Shown in pieces: positions 1-10,480 of a DNA stretch of 64,000 bases (positions are counted from its first letter, which is position 1; the number at the start of each line of letters is the position of its first letter). The notes beneath the pieces were generated by a model. It was not told the origin of the DNA. It ran no database searches and worked only from the letters and a program-made list of their open reading frames with translations. Source of the stretch: Dolomedes plantarius (taxonomy: Eukaryota > Arthropoda > Arachnida > Araneae > Dolomedidae); contig OU015496.1 of NCBI GenBank assembly GCA_907164885.2, forward strand, positions 131,625,375 through 131,689,374, read 5' to 3'. A program made the position numbers and the translations under genes.

Positions 1-111
1 TCACGCTGCATTTCTAATCATTTGCATATCTCCCCGACATGTACCTTCATTGCAAGTTTCGTTACGATCCCGCAATTATTTCTTGGTGCGCTAATTTTTT
101 TGTCCATGAGT

Positions 112-156
112 GTATATATATATATATATATATATTGATTGATTGATTGATTGATT
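112..156. repeat. (TA)n followed by (TTGA)n microsatellite
   Basis: A run of alternating TA passes directly into about five TTGA units. No gene is visible in the first 690 bases; the rest of this stretch is plain AT-rich sequence. Confidence 0.9.
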
Positions 157-410
157 TTACATAAACTATTTTGAGGTTACCTTTCACATGATAGTTTTGG
201 AATGTTTTATCATGTTTAGAGTGTTTTAAGTCATGTTTGGAAAGTGATAGTTTGAAATGTTTTAAGTCATGCAATAACATTGTATAAAATTTACATGCTG
301 TTTATAATCTTTGACTTTCATATTTCATTATCATTTGATTGAAAGGAATTTTGAAAATTTAAGGAGTTAATATGTTAATAAGTAGTTAATATGTTTTATA
401 AACCTTAATA

Positions 411-612
411 AGTTAATATGTTTTTTAAACCTTAAACTGAATATTGCATGAAGAACTAATATTTTGATACACAGTAAACAACGAAATAAAATTTCTTTGC
501 TGAAATATCTTAACAGTGTCCTTTATTTAAAGTGCATCAGCCTTTTTACGTAGAGCCACTGTATTAGAAACTGTATTAGCCACTCGATTTCCACTGTATT
601 AGAAACATATTT
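411..612 (+). repeat. Diverged direct repeat, copy 1
   Basis: About 200 bases, from 'agttaatatgttttttaaac' to the 'actgtattagaaac' motif, recur at 1187-1386 with a few substitutions and small indels. The motif 'actgtattagaaac' also occurs twice inside the unit. No coding potential was seen. It is a local duplication or a dispersed non-coding repeat; I cannot name the family. Confidence 0.85.
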
Positions 613-701
613 ATTCTCTTCTTAATTACTGAAGCCTATTAACGTATTGTACTTCTGTATTCAGCATCAGAAAATTTGTATTATTTATAATACCGGAAAC
701 T

Positions 702-936
702 GAGGGCTTGTGGCGGCCCAGTGGTACAGCGCGCTGGTTTTCGGTGCTGAGGGTGCTCAGATCGAGTCCCAGCGTTGCGCCACGAAAAATGCCTCCGTTC
801 GTGTCGTCCCTTCATAGGGGTAATGCTGTCCGCCTATATGGTGCCCCCACAATAAAATGGACAGTAAAACTGCGGCGTAGTAAGGGCCAATGTTTGAATA
901 CAAGTGCCTCCGCATTGGATAAAAAAAAAAATAATA
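702..936 (+). mobile_element. tRNA-derived SINE with A-rich tail and target-site duplication
   Basis: The head resembles a tRNA gene. An A-box-like stretch (GGCCCAGTGG, 715-724) lies about 35 bases before a B-box-like GATCGAGTCCC (760-770), the internal RNA polymerase III promoter layout. About 150 bases of unrelated body follow, ending in an A-run and AAT repeats (920-936). An imperfect 15-base direct repeat (687-701 and 937-951, 13 of 15 identical) brackets the unit as a target-site duplication. A long open frame across it is incidental. The partner LINE is not identified. Confidence 0.8.
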
Positions 937-1186
937 ATAATACGGGACACTATTTTATAATTCTTTTTTTATCTCATTTAAATAAAGCGGTCATTATAAC
1001 ACACAAGCAGAAATTTATTTCCTTATTAAGATACACGTTTATCTATCAACTATTAAGTTACATGCTGTGTACTGATAGATAATGAAAACCATTAGCATCA
1101 GTTCAAAGAAAAATATTTCACTGAAGGGAACGTATGGATTATGAACTAAAAAGATTCAAACTTTATGACTTCATAAATGAGTCAGC

Positions 1187-1386
1187 AGTTAATATGTTTT
1201 TTAAACCTTAAACTGAATATTGCATGAAGAACTAATATTTTGGTATACAGTAAACAACGAAATAAAATTTCTTTGAAATATCTTAACAGTGTCCTTTATT
1301 TAAAGTGCGTCGGCCTTTTTACGTAGAGCCACTGTATTAGAAACTGCATTATCCACTGTATTTCCACTGTATTAGAAACATATTTA
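1187..1386 (+). repeat. Diverged direct repeat, copy 2
   Basis: Second copy of the 411-612 repeat, in the same orientation, separated from it by the SINE and about 250 bases. It lacks a few bases of copy 1 near 1274. It continues rightward into a segment (1372-1463) that recurs at 3713-3804. Confidence 0.85.
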
Positions 1387-1463
1387 AATTTCTAATATAT
1401 TAAACATTTTTAAGTATATGAATATTTATCATCTTTCTAATAACAAAAATTGTACATGCCCTA
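1372..1463 (+). repeat. Direct repeat shared with 3713-3804
   Basis: About 92 bases ('actgtattagaaacatattt' through 'aaaaattgtacatg') recur almost unchanged at 3713-3804. The second copy starts exactly where the Tigger relic ends. Confidence 0.8.
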
Positions 1464-2533
1464 TTTATAAATATTTCAAAATTTAATATCTAAAATAAAG
1501 TACGAGCAGTATAAAACACTGGAAATTTAACTAATTTTATATATTGCCATCATAGAATTTGAATAATGCTCCCAAACATATAATAGAACAGTAATAGGAG
1601 AATAAAACTTTGAACAGGACTATTTATTTATTACACATATTAAGCATGTCGAAACATGCTGTTTGAATGAGTGTTTCTGTCATACGGTGAATTGTATTCA
1701 TTAATAAATGTTGCGAAACCCTTTCAAAGAATATTTCAAGGCAGTCATACAAACCATGATCCGAGTTATAATCAAAGCCATAATAATCCGCAACTACATG
1801 ATTTTGATTAAATAAAATAAAATATTATGATTCTCCTTAAAGATTCTCATTGAAGATTTTTAAGTAAAACAACAGTTTAATTTTTTGCATATAAAGTAAT
1901 AAATTTAAAAAATACCGATTTTAAGTTAAATAAAACACATGATAAATTATTAATTCTTCACCATTTCCAATTAAATAATTTCATTAAAATCTTACAGATT
2001 AATCTTTATATATATGGATTATCATTAAAGACTTGGAAGGGAGAAAACATTAAATATTTTTCTGCTACTCATTTCAAAATGCTTAAAGAATCCTTATATT
2101 TCACTACTTTCCAAAACTTTCCTCTTTTGAGAGTTAATGAATTACAATAATTCTGAACAGCTATGTAAATAAAATAAGATCTTATACTGAAAATTACTGA
2201 CGCCTAAATGTTTTTGTTGTGTACTTAGAAATGTTTGAAAAGGGGTTAATAAGTTTTCAGTGTCTTTTGGACACGTTTTAAAATAATGGCTACTTTCAGA
2301 AAATAATAAAATTTTACTCTTCAAAATCACGTTTAATAGTATAATTATAAGTAAATAAACTCATAACGTATTATTTTTTTAAAACTTATACGAACACGTA
2401 ACATCTTTCTTTAACATAAATCACTGAATCTCCATTTTCGTAGCGGGTATGCTGAACATTAAACAATCAAGCCAAACCACGGCTTTATTTAGTATGGGTT
2501 AGAAATTATTACAGAGATGTTATTACAGTTATT
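1464..2533. other. AT-rich stretch without recognisable gene
   Basis: Only short open frames are present, and none has a domain or codon pattern I recognise. No repeat other than AT-rich low complexity is evident. Confidence 0.6.
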
Positions 2534-2822
2534 ACAGAATGCTAATCCGAAATGATTGGGACCAGGCCCTTTTCGGATTAACGAATTTTTCGGATTAAGC
2601 GAAATCGTTCTTTAAGTAAACTTAAATTACATTATAACATTTGATTACATAAATATTACATATTGCGTTTGATTTCAAAGTTAATTTTATATGGTCTGTC
2701 TAAACATAATCAAATCTCGGGACGAAATGGGTGATAAGAGAGAGGAACGCTGCCTAGTACAGTATAGTAGAGTGTGAGTTGTTCTAATAATACATCACAG
2801 TACTCGACAATTGGATTTTCGG

Positions 2823-3524
2823 CGATCAGCAGATTGTTGAAATGGTTTTGAAAGAATCTGTAAACATATCAGACGAGAGTGAAGGTTAATCAAACGGTGA
2901 CATCGAGAACAGAGGGCATTTGATGTAGCACTACTCTACGTAGAGCAACATGTAGAGTATAGCTCACTTCTACCCAGACTTGGGTGTATATAATTTGAAG
3001 TGGCACTCTAAATGAGTTTGATACAAACACAGTTTATACATGAAACAATATTTATTGAATTCGTTGCACATATGGAATTTGCTTTTACAGCAATAAGCAT
3101 ACGTACTACTTGTACGTAATATATATTAGCATTCAATAAAAATACACTTTGCCATACTCACAAACCAGCAGAGAGTCAAACCAGCAGTTCTGCCACGTAA
3201 ACTTTGTGCCCCCTAAGCACAAGCGCCGGTTAACACCTGGAGCTGCTTACCTCGTAGCTCCCTTAACTCGCTTATCTATCAACCTTAACAACCTCTTTCT
3301 TTTAATCAAGCTGCATGGTATTTATACCAAGCGCATATGCCGAAATTAGCATATCTCAAGCAGCTTCTTTAATTTATTCACTCAAAAGAACGATTCTTGT
3401 GAATCGAATCTTATGTATACGTTACAAACACTCCGCCGTGACCCCAACGGACACCATTTTTCAGACGCGTTGGCGTAATTTGGTTTCAAGGGAGAGGCAT
3501 TTTTCTCTTCGAAAAAAAATTTAA
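2823..3524 (+). pseudogene. Tigger transposase C-terminal fragment, split by a solo LTR
   Basis: Before the LTR (2823-2950) the frames encode a piece ending in ALLYVEQH, the conserved segment seen near the C-terminus of Tigger/jerky-type transposases. After the LTR (3431-3524) the frame resumes with TPTDTIFQTRWRNLVSRER and a lysine-rich tail to a stop. The DDE catalytic core is absent, and an internal stop and a frame change lie in the first part. The two pieces are in register if one AACA flanking copy is discounted, so the LTR inserted into an already Tigger-like coding sequence. Not functional. Confidence 0.75.
2951..3426 (-). mobile_element. Solo LTR of the gag-only LTR element family
   Basis: This copy matches the LTRs at 48229-48782 and 51518-57349 along its whole length, from TGTAGAGTATAGCTCAC to GTATACGTTACA. 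It is flanked by a 4-base direct repeat AACA (2947-2950 and 3427-3430). No internal element sequence remains, so it is a solo LTR left by LTR-LTR recombination. The other two copies carry a long TA array at the point where this one has only a short 'taatatatatt'. Orientation follows the gag-bearing copy, where the LTR reads on the minus strand. Confidence 0.85.
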
Positions 3525-3712
3525 CAGATGTTTTCAAACCAATGAAGTTCAGTACATTGTCTAACTTTTAATTTTCTTGTAATTTTCAGAAATGTATTTT
3601 ATATTACTTACTATCACTGTGGTTTTATTGTAAACTTAGTTCTTTTTTACTTTTAGTTTCGGATAAAGTGTACTTACGGATTAACGAAGTTCGGATTATC
3701 GGGACTCCACTG

Positions 3713-3804
3713 TACTAGAAACATATTTCAATTTCTAATCTATTAAACATTTTTAAGTATACGAATATTTATCATCTTTCTAATAACAAAAATTATACAT
3801 GTTC
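3713..3804 (+). repeat. Direct repeat shared with 1372-1463
   Basis: Near-identical to 1372-1463 and adjacent to the right tip of the Tigger relic. The next 240 bases up to the TA array contain nothing recognisable. Confidence 0.8.
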
Positions 3805-4048
3805 TATATGTTATTCACGATAAAAAAGTTATCAATTGTATACTACTAATTTTCATTAGTAACATACACAAACAAAATCTTATTTTCAAAATTGTAAGTA
3901 TTATTCACGTTTTATTGAACTAATTTGATTGATTCAGATGCCAAAAACTAATTGCCTTTTTAGATGCCAAAATGATGGTAATTTATAAACTAAATATACG
4001 TTTCAAATGATCATCTAATATTATTAATAATGCACGTATTTCTATATA

Positions 4049-4050
4049 TT

Positions 4051-4091
<41 letters not shown>
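4049..4091. repeat. (TA)n microsatellite flanking mariner element, left
   Basis: Uninterrupted TA repeat that runs directly into the left tip of the mariner-type element. The matching array on the other side is 5885-5971. Confidence 0.95.
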
Positions 4092-4093
<2 letters not shown>

Positions 4094-5882
4094 GGGTGGC
4101 CATAATTAAACTGACAGTGCTCACAGTGTTCTGTAGCGCGATCTATTTGCGAGAATGACGTCACATTTTGTAGGAAGATTAAATAAGACGGGGGACGAAG
4201 GATTCCGCGAAAAAATAAATTAGTTCCAAAAGTCACCGCTAGGGGAATATTTGGCGCTGTGTAATAGAAAATAGAGTGTTAACAAATGCAAATCAATACG
4301 GAAATTACCATTGATTTTGCATTCAAATGAGGTTCAATGTGGCTGCCGTTGTTGTGGACCATATATTGCATTCTGTGCACAGTATGCACAACAGCAGAAA
4401 GTAACATGTCTGCAGGAATCTCCCGTACAGTCCGTGATATGTTATCCTTCAACGTAGCCAGGTCCTGGACACTCCTTGATAGACCTTGGACTTAAGGTAA
4501 CCCCATAGCCAGAAGTCGCATGGGGTAAGATCAGGCGACCGAGGTGGCCATGCAGTTGGAAAGTAGCGGCCAATGACTCTTTCTGTTGTGAATTTCTGTC
4601 GTAGTATCTGTTGCACCCGTACAGCAACGTGTGGAGGGGCTCCATCTTGCATGAAAATGATTTCCCCCAGGCATTGTGTTTGCTGAAGTGCCGGAATGAC
4701 AAAACTGTTCAACATGTGGCGATATTTCTCTCCGGTAACAGAACAGGTTTCCGGTCCTGTCGGGGCAATGTTCTCATAGAAGAATGGATCTACGATAAAT
4801 TCCGCTGTGAACCCACACCAAACCTTTGGTGAATGTAAGGGAATTTCTGTGACTGCATGTGGTGATTTGTCATCCCAAATTCGGCAGTTCTGGGTATTCA
4901 CAGTTCCATGCAGGTAAAAGTGGGCTTCGTCTCCCCATAAGATTTTCCACGGCCAAGCATCATCCACCTCCATTCTGGTAAGAAAGGTGAGAGCAAAAGT
5001 CAATCGCTTATCATGGTAGGGGTACAGTAACTCCTGTACACGGCTAATCTTGTACGGATAGAAGTTGATAATATTTCGTAAGATTTTCCATACCGTAGTG
5101 TAAGGCATATCCATATTCCGAGCTAATCCGCGAGCGCTAGAGGTGGCAGCAATATTGTCTGGTCCTCTGTCGACAATCGCCGTCGCAACTGCTTGGATTG
5201 TATCATGTGGTACAGGTTTTCGTCCTCTGCCTGACTGAACCTTCAGAGAACCTGTTTTCTCAAACGTCGCAACCATTGCTTTTAGCCCATTAACTGACAC
5301 AGGACCGTTACCTTTACGAATTTTTTTGTGCGTTCTAAAAGCACTAAGAGCGGCTGACGCGTTGCACTGGTTGAGGTAAAAGAATTTGACCAGTAACGCA
5401 CGCTCGACTAAAGAAGGAGACATTGCACATAAACTTTCAATCCGATTGATTCGAAACGTAACACGTTGCCTTTTAAAACCCAAGCAGCTGGCACTGTGCC
5501 AATGGATGTAACGTGAAATTTGAATAAAGAACTTCTTCTTCTGCTCAACGTACGTGATATTGCAGATCACAAGACTTTATCGGTGTTTATGTAGATTTTA
5601 CTCTTTTTTAAAAGTGTTGCCATATTGCACTTGAACTAAATAAGAAAATGTGAATAATAAAACGTAATTTTATTCCGTATTAATTTGCATTTGTTAACAC
5701 TCTATTTTCTATTACACAGCGCCAAATATTCCCCTAGCGGTGATTTTTGGAACTAATTTATTTTTTCGCGGAATCCTTCGTCCCCCGTCTTGTTTAATTT
5801 TCCTACAAAATGTGGCGTCATTCTCGCAAATAGATCGCGCTACAGAACACTGTGAGCACTGACAGTTAAATTATGGCCACCC

Positions 5883-5884
<2 letters not shown>
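4092..5884 (-). mobile_element. Mariner-type transposon with ~210-bp terminal inverted repeats
   Basis: Both tips read inward as CCGGGTGGCCATAATTTAA-like sequence and remain complementary for about 210 bases (4092-4303 against 5672-5884), with only scattered mismatches and small indels. TA arrays abut both tips, as expected for a TA-targeting Tc1/mariner element. The interior carries one transposase gene on the minus strand, and its last codons fall inside the left inverted repeat. The high similarity of the two arms suggests a fairly young copy. Confidence 0.9.
4279..5423 (-). pseudogene. Mariner-superfamily transposase, one frameshift near the C-terminus
   Basis: It would cut and paste its own element at TA sites. 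The start is placed at the ATG at 5423 (MSPSLVERALLVKFFY), where the N-terminal helix-turn-helix typical of this arthropod family begins; the frame is open 49 codons further upstream, without family similarity. Catalytic residues are visible in WGDEAHFY, MQDGAPPH and PRSPDLTPCDFWLWGYLK. By my count 42 residues separate the second aspartate from the aspartate in PCD, the mariner-like position. The main frame stops at 4449, but the conserved C-terminus (LKDNISRTVREIPADML) continues in another frame to a TAA at 4279, so one small indel lies near 4470-4490. Otherwise it is nearly intact. Confidence 0.85.

Positions 5885-5971
<87 letters not shown>
5885..5971. repeat. (TA)n microsatellite flanking mariner element, right
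   Basis: About 87 bases of pure TA that start at the right tip of the mariner-type element. Confidence 0.95.
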
Positions 5972-5973
<2 letters not shown>

Positions 5974-7451
5974 TCAAATGTTGAATCAGTTATTCAGTTC
6001 AGGATTAAGATATTAATTTTACAGTTATATCTGTTTTATGTTTAACAGATAAACTGTAGAAATTATTAGTAAGTAATGCAGTTTTTGTTATTGATTAAAT
6101 TTTTCGAAATACGGCTTGGCATTTTTCAAGTTTTAATGAATCAATTACAATTTACAGTTTTTCTTATCACACAATATAATTAAATGACTTTTTACTGGGC
6201 TTCTATAGAGCTTCTCTAAAATAAATCAATTACAACCCCCTTTTTTTAAAACAAAAACTTTTATTTAGCAACGTTCCTAACAGAATTAGTTCAAATAAAA
6301 CAGCATTAACGTTTTTTTCCACGTACATTAAAATAAAAAATGTAGATTAAAATAAAAAATGCTTTCAGGTTTTTGTAACTACTATCAAACTAACGTTATA
6401 CAAAACACTTTTTAGGTACACTAAAATTTACCCCCTTGGAGAAGATTCGGCTAGATCTGAACTTCCTAAATAAAGACACGTAGAAGACACTTGATATATG
6501 TGTCCTTTTACAAACATATTAACTAGTTTCTTAAAAACTCTGAAAGTTCCATTTCTTAAATTCCTTATGTCAAGTTAAAGCGAAACAGCAAAGTGGTAAT
6601 CAAATGAGCTCTGCGCGTTTAACTCCGTAACTACCCGAAAGTGACTTTAAGTATAAAGATGAAAATCTTAGTTAAGTTGACGCAAACAACAGATGATGTA
6701 TGCAAATTGTTCAAGGCTCTGGGCAAAATTTGTTTTCCGTGAACACGCACAGGGTAGCATTTATGGTGTTTATATTTATATACATATTTCGGAAAAGTGA
6801 AATAACGTCGCATAAGAGGGAAATGGGTTAATTAAATCCACAGTTATAACAGTTTCGCATTTATATTTTCTTGATAAAATTCTAGAGAGGAATGCAAAAG
6901 TTTTTCAATTAGTGGAGTAAAGTTTCTGACCGAGCAATTTTTATAACGGACTGTAAACTTCTAAATATACCAGCACAAAATATAAAATTGTACTTTAAAA
7001 AATATCATCTAATAAAATTTTACCAAAAATCGATTATGTTTTTAACCAGCTTTGACATAAATTTAAATTACATATCTTATATAAAACATATTTTTGTTTA
7101 AAATTTTACTTTTTAAATTTCTTTTTCTTTTTAGTAATCGCACGTGAATACAAAAAAAATTTCGTTACATAATGTTTATATGATTATTTAAGTAATTTAC
7201 ATATGACAGTGATTTACATATCATTTACATCGGAACATTAACAGTATTCACGGAGGAGATGTTGGTGATGATGTATTAGGTTTCGAAAAAGTATTATTTT
7301 AAATTTATATTCCAACTATTTTTATGTACCTTTTAACTGGATATTGTATTTCTGTTGTTTCTAAATAAATGCCGTTTCAAAATATGGACCCTTTCTATTA
7401 TTTAATTATTACACTATATGCAAAATAATAAGATTAATAATAGAAAAAGAA
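5972..7451. other. AT-rich stretch without recognisable gene
   Basis: I see no coding region, element end or structured RNA. Homopolymer T and A runs are frequent. Confidence 0.6.
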
Positions 7452-7474
7452 TAATATATATATATATATATATA

Positions 7475-7647
7475 CAGTGGAATCTCGATCTATCGTTTTT
7501 CAAGGGACCCATTGAAATGAACGATAAATGCGGGAAAACGATAGATCCGGAAACATAACAAAGCAATATGATCGTTGGGACTGGATTAAATGAACGACAC
7601 ATACGGATAAACGATGGATATGGAAACGATCGATCGAGATTCCACTG
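7475..7647. mobile_element. Short Tigger-type MITE, 173 bp
   Basis: The tips are inverted repeats of about 24 bases starting CAGTGGAATCTCGATC, with 23 of 24 positions matching. TA lies on both sides, followed by TA arrays (7452-7474 and 7648-7722). CAG termini with a CTCGAT core are typical of Tigger/pogo-derived non-autonomous elements. No coding capacity. The inner repeats of 'aaacgatagat' form suggest a longer stem-loop potential. Confidence 0.85.
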
Positions 7648-7651
7648 TATA

Positions 7652-7722
<71 letters not shown>
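7648..7722. repeat. (TA)n microsatellite
   Basis: Pure TA with one early TG, abutting the MITE. The 500 bases after it (7723-8230) hold no recognisable gene. Confidence 0.9.
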
Positions 7723-7724
<2 letters not shown>

Positions 7725-8230
7725 CCAAGTATTAAACGTTTCACACTTTGACGTCTCATTTGTGACATGTATAGAATCCCTGGGCATTCTATACGATGCC
7801 TAATTCCATTCATTAACGATAACATGATATCATAGTGACATAATTCATTGTTTGTTGGGGAAATCATAGATCCATTGAGAAATGTATAGAACCCACTCAT
7901 CATGAAAATTTTAGGTTCAACTGAAAAATTTCCTACGAGTTTATATATATAAAAAGAAGAAACAAAGACTCAAAATAAGCAGTGAATCACCGGTTGAGTC
8001 ATTCGTGTTGAGCTCAGCAGAAATGATCAGAGTGTTCAACACTCATTTCCTGTCAGAAAAATATTAATCGCATTAAAGAAGATGATGTCATTGCTTCATG
8101 ATGTAATACATGGGGCCAAAGTGTAACTGAAAAAGAAAATAAAGCAACTTGTTCTCTCTAATTTTCATAACCTTAAAAGAAACTCGTTGCATTATATTAC
8201 TGACCTTAAAATGAATTACAGAATATTTTT

Positions 8231-8338
<108 letters not shown>

Positions 8339-8429
8339 TGATTGGCCAAATTATTATGACCACCCCCTCAATACAATGTTGGACCACCTTTTGCATTTAA
8401 TACTGCATGAATTCTTCTTGGCATGGATT

Positions 8430-10315
8430 CTATGAGATGTCGGTAGGTGGTATGAGAAATTTTAGACAATGAACTGCACTCTCCAATTCCTTAAGATTTG
8501 ATGGTACTGGATCCAGCTGCCTGATGCCTCGTTCGATCTCATTCCATAAATTCTCAATTGGCTTGAGATCTGAGGATTCTGCGGGCCAACGAAGCAAGGT
8601 TAATTTTCCGTCATGCTCTTCGAACCATCTGAGGACAATGCCAGCTTTATGACAAGGAGCATTGTCCTGCTGGAAGTATCCATCCCTGGCAGAGTACACC
8701 ACTAACATAATAGGATGTTGTTGTGAAGGATACAAAATTTCAACATTTTGTCTCCTTCCAACAGTATCGCCATTTTCTTTTTCCGTCAACACATTGGTGG
8801 GTCATAAAACGGCCATATTGGAAAAAATGGGGCCTGGCCTTCACCTGCACCAAGTTCCAAGAAACATCGCACCCCAAAATTCCTTAGCGGGGAAGAAAAT
8901 TCCAGGAAAGACTCAAGGGATATCCAATGTCGTATCATCCTAACGCAGGATAAAATGCACGGAACCTGAGGCACGGAACCTTTGGTATCCTGAAATCAAC
9001 CACCTCCAAAACCAGTGCCATTTTAAGTTATGTAGCTGAATTGGAAAACCTGAAATGTCATGTGAAACCCAGATCCGTTCCTAATACCGCATACCTCTGT
9101 AAATATCACTGCCTACCAGGCGAAATTAGAAGCACCTATTAAAAGCGTTGCTAGCAAAATAATAGCAGCTCTGTATTCTCTGTTTAATGCACTTTCAAAT
9201 GGTATAAGCATAATTAGAATTTGGATGCACCTATCTGGTCATTCACTGGATTCTTTGGAGACAAAATTTACGAAGACAACAGCCAAAACAACTTCAGACG
9301 CCATATAGTTTCTGTTCTCAGTGATAAGAGCTTATTTGCTAGTGCCGCTGTTAGCACAAACCCAGAACTAAGACGTTACTGCATTTTCTCATACATAGAG
9401 CGAAACGTACTGTGGAAACACGAGTAGGTGATATTAGGCACATGGACAATATTTGGGACCCCCACCCTGTGTATCCAAGATTTTTATTTCTAATATGTAA
9501 ATTAACATTATTGTAATATTGTAAAATAAATATTCTTATTTTATTTTATAAACGTATCATTACGTTTGGAGTTCACCTCCCAATTATACATAACGCAATG
9601 GGGTATCTCTGGTACCCCTCATAACAGATGTGCTTCATCTGTGATAACACATAAATACCCTTAGGCATTCAGACGTTGTTTCATGGGAGTCAAAGGACCC
9701 ATACAATGCCAAGAAAACATCCCCCAAACCATAATATTGCCTCCACCAGCTTGAAGTGTTGTGGCAATGCAGTTGGGGTTCATGCTGTCATACTCATTTC
9801 TCCATATTCACACCTTGCCATCTGCCTGGTGTAGTTGAAAAAACGATTCATCTGACGACATGACCCTTTTCCAGTCATCTACTGTCAAATCCTTGAGCTC
9901 CTTTGCGAACTGGAGGCGTCTGCTCTTGTTCAAGGCAGACAGCAGACGCTTTTGATTAGGTCGCTGGCTTCCATAGCTAATGCGCTGCAATGTGCGGCGA
10001 ACAGTTCGTTCAGAGACGTTCACAGTTGCTCCTTGATTAAGATTCCCCGCTATTTGACGTACTGTTGCTCTTCTATTTAACTGGACAACTCTGGTAAATC
10101 ACATTTCAGATCGAGCATTCTGCAGACTATGACGACCACAATCCTGACGTAGAGACCAGGTTTTCTGCTTGGTAGTCCACTCACTACAAACATCATTAAC
10201 TTCTGCTCTCTAACACTTCACAACTGCAGCCGTTTTGCTGATACTGATTCCGACGCTTCGAGTGCCTACAATCATACCGCGTTCAGACTCAGTTAAATCA
10301 CATTTTTTGCCCATA
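8430..10315 (-). pseudogene. Tc1-like transposase pseudogene
   Basis: The N-terminus starts at an ATG near 10315 with a helix-turn-helix region (SERGMIVGTRSVGIS) and carries stops. The middle (9808-10023) gives SERTVRRTLQRISYGS and then DDWKRVMSSDESFF, which holds the first catalytic aspartate. GGGNIMVWGMFSWHCMGPL follows in another frame. After the insert, 8430-8792 gives DGYFQQDNAPCHKAG (second aspartate) and SSDLKPIENLWNEIERGIRQ (glutamate, DD34E type). Stops, frame changes and the insert show it is dead. Confidence 0.85.
8745..9645. other. Unidentified ~0.9-kb insert inside the Tc1 relic
   Basis: Tc1 similarity breaks off at about 9645 and resumes at about 8745 (minus-strand order). The intervening DNA is less AT-rich than its surroundings, has short open frames on both strands (e.g. 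9221-9427 plus) and ends in a run with two 'aataaa'-like signals near 9525-9550. I do not recognise it. A processed transcript or an unknown element are both possible. The edges are approximate. Confidence 0.5.
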
Positions 10316-10480
10316 TTTTGGCAAGCAACACAGTGCAACTGATGGTTCACTTGTCCTGCTTTCCCTTTTTATATCTATCTCGCCGCAAAACTCTAGCTGT
10401 AAAACTGGGGCACAATAGCACATTTGCGTAAAACTGTCAGGTGGTCATTATAAAGCGGCCGATAAGTGTATATATATACA

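Larger units (their letters stand above)
2534..3714 (+). mobile_element. Tigger/pogo-type DNA transposon relic
   Basis: The right end reads, on the minus strand, CAGTGGAGTCCCGATAATCC followed by further ATCCGAA repeats; the left end (about 2534-2620) has the matching 'ctaatccgaaatgattggga' and 'ttcggattaacgaa' blocks. CAG...CTG termini with AATCCGAA repeats are typical of Tigger/pogo elements, which target TA. Internal coding relics (separate entry) agree. The element was later split by a solo LTR at 2951-3426. The left tip is approximate. Confidence 0.75.

Noticed and set aside
708..1082. A 124-codon frame on the plus strand
   Set aside because: It overlies the tRNA-derived SINE and its tail; composition and position give no sign of a protein.
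7414..7903. Open frames of about 100 codons made of IYIYIY
   Set aside because: They are translations of TA microsatellites. The same applies to the similar frames at 8187, 37007-37310, 39321-39703, 44609-44904 and others.
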